This document shows, piece by piece, positions 63,360 through 64,000 of a stretch of 64,000 bases of DNA. The stretch is from contig NZ_RFLX01000018.1 of assembly GCF_003696345.1 (NCBI RefSeq), positions 1-64,000 on the forward strand, written 5' to 3'. How positions within the stretch are numbered: position 1 is the stretch's first letter; each line of letters opens with the position of its first letter. The translations under genes were made by a program, and so were the position numbers. The stretch comes from Teichococcus wenyumeiae. GTDB taxonomy: Bacteria; Pseudomonadota; Alphaproteobacteria; Acetobacterales; Acetobacteraceae. Under the pieces are notes generated by a model. It was given only the letters and a program-made list of their open reading frames with translations. It was not told the origin of the DNA and ran no database searches.

Positions 63360-63391
63360 CACGGGACCGGAGGCCGGCCGCCAGTCCCGTG
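63360..63391 (-). terminator. 8-bp hairpin downstream of the arginase gene
   Basis: CACGGGAC at 63360-63367 pairs perfectly with GTCCCGTG at 63384-63391; the loop contains the palindrome GGCCGGCC. It lies about 45 bp past the arginase stop and before nadE. Probable terminator, without a U-tract. Confidence 0.5.
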
Positions 63392-63435
63392 ATGTCCTAT
63401 GCGCCGAGGGGGCGCAAGGTTGCGCGCACGCCTGA

Positions 63436-64000
63436 TCAGAAAGCGCGCATCCGCACCGGAGGGCTGTCCAGCACGGTGCGGCCGAAGAGGCTGGCGACCA
63501 GTTCCACCAGCAGCCGGGCGCTGCGGCCGCGCTCATCCAGGAAGGGGTTCAGCTCCACGATATCGAGCGAGCCGACCAGCCCGCTATCATGCAGCATTTC
63601 CATGATCAGATGCGCTTCCCGGTAGGTGGCGCCGCCGGGCACGGTGGTGCCGACACCGGGCGCCAGGGAGGGGTCGAGCATGTCCACGTCCAGGCTGACA
63701 TGCAGGTGTACGTCCCGTTCCATCCATTGCTCGATCAGCGGCCGCATCAGCGCGGCCACGCCCTGCTCGTCGATGGCGCGCATGTCGATGGCGCGCACCC
63801 CATGCGCCTGCACCCGCCGCCGCTCCTCCGTGTCGATGGAGCGCAAGCCGAAGATATGCACGGCCTCCGGCGGCAGCGGCACCAGCGGGCGGTCCCCCAG
63901 CAGCGGGCGCAGGCTTTCCTCGCCCGATAGGAAAGCCAGCGACATGCCATGCATGTTGCGGGATGGCGTAGTGGCCGGCGTGTTGAAATCGGCATGCGCG
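63436..64000 (-). CDS. rocF: Arginase (5' end beyond the window)
   Basis: The C-terminal 187 residues of a ureohydrolase-fold arginase, which makes ornithine and urea from arginine. Manganese ligands visible are HADFNT (near the right edge), NMHGMSLAF and [22 protein letters not shown]. The end [15 protein letters not shown] is complete. The start lies to the right of position 64000. Confidence 0.9.
   Translation of the reverse strand, partial: AHADFNTPATTPSRNMHGMSLAFLSGEESLRPLLGDRPLVPLPPEAVHIFGLRSIDTEERRRVQAHGVRAIDMRAIDEQGVAALMRPLIEQWMERDVHLHVSLDVDMLDPSLAPGVGTTVPGGATYREAHLIMEMLHDSGLVGSLDIVELNPFLDERGRSARLLVELVASLFGRTVLDSPPVRMRAF

Noticed and set aside
1-64000. CRISPR arrays, tRNA/rRNA genes, insertion sequences, prophage
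   Set aside because: I found no regularly spaced repeats, no cloverleaf sequences, no transposase or integrase domains. The only tandem repeats are the short ones at 34741-34807.

Overview
The window is high-GC DNA with tightly packed operons. Many genes overlap by 1-4 bases (ATGA, GTGA or TGATG junctions). The gene content fits an alphaproteobacterium of the Acetobacteraceae (Roseomonas-like): orphan Bug/TctC receptors, CaiB CoA-transferases, a bacteriophytochrome with a HisKA_2-type kinase, RpiR control of an iol operon, and xanthine-dehydrogenase-type molybdoenzymes with a tri-haem cytochrome. This assignment is inference from gene content; no rRNA or tRNA gene was seen. No IS element, integrase or CRISPR array was recognised either.

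Layout. 0.2-3.0 kb: an orphan family-5 peptide-type binding protein (-) and an L-threonate dehydrogenase (+). 3.1-7.4 kb: ugpBAEC, a glycerol-3-phosphate / glycerophosphodiester importer. 7.6-20.2 kb: a myo-inositol catabolic locus. One operon of eight genes reads iolC(-DUF2090 fusion)-iolD-iolE-iolB, then an AfuABC-like importer, then an inositol-monophosphatase-family enzyme; iolG is divergent and an RpiR regulator follows it. This looks like uptake of a phosphorylated inositol, dephosphorylation and catabolism in one transcription unit. 20.6-26.6 kb: cupin, TctC receptor, CaiB CoA-transferase, acyl-CoA dehydrogenase, MaoC hydratase and CitE lyase, with a divergent LysR regulator; the set resembles itaconate / C5-dicarboxylate degradation loci. 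26.7-30.3 kb: a HAD-UbiA fusion of the decaprenyl-phosphate phosphoribosyltransferase type, an SMR-type small membrane protein and a large polytopic membrane protein; this could be a compact lipid-linked pentose pathway. 30.3-31.1 kb: no supported gene.

31.1-35.2 kb: an intact tri-haem cytochrome c beside molybdopterin and 2Fe-2S subunits that are each broken by two one-base deletions. 35.4-39.4 kb: a receiver protein, a GAF/HisKA_2 protein with a degenerate ATP-binding domain and a divergent bacteriophytochrome kinase. 39.5-41.8 kb: a CDC48/VAT-like double AAA+ ATPase, followed by a frameshifted alpha/beta hydrolase. 42.8-46.4 kb: pqiABC. 46.4-49.5 kb: an MhqO-like dioxygenase with a shortened hydrolase, a divergent LysR and a NUDIX hydrolase. 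49.6-53.9 kb: nagB-nagA, an orphan binding protein and a divergent ROK repressor. 54-56 kb: a second CaiB transferase and a hypothetical protein. 55.9-58.9 kb: copA-cueR-copZ with a CueR-type operator, and a divergent trypsin-like protease. 60-60.6 kb: a parDE toxin-antitoxin pair with a perfect palindromic operator. 60.7-64 kb: an isochorismatase-type hydrolase, glutamine-dependent NAD synthetase and an arginase that runs off the right edge.

The best candidates for something undescribed are the inositol-phosphate assimilation operon and the HAD-UbiA / SMR / polytopic membrane protein trio. Third is the pairing of a phytochrome kinase with a histidine protein that lacks an ATP-binding site.
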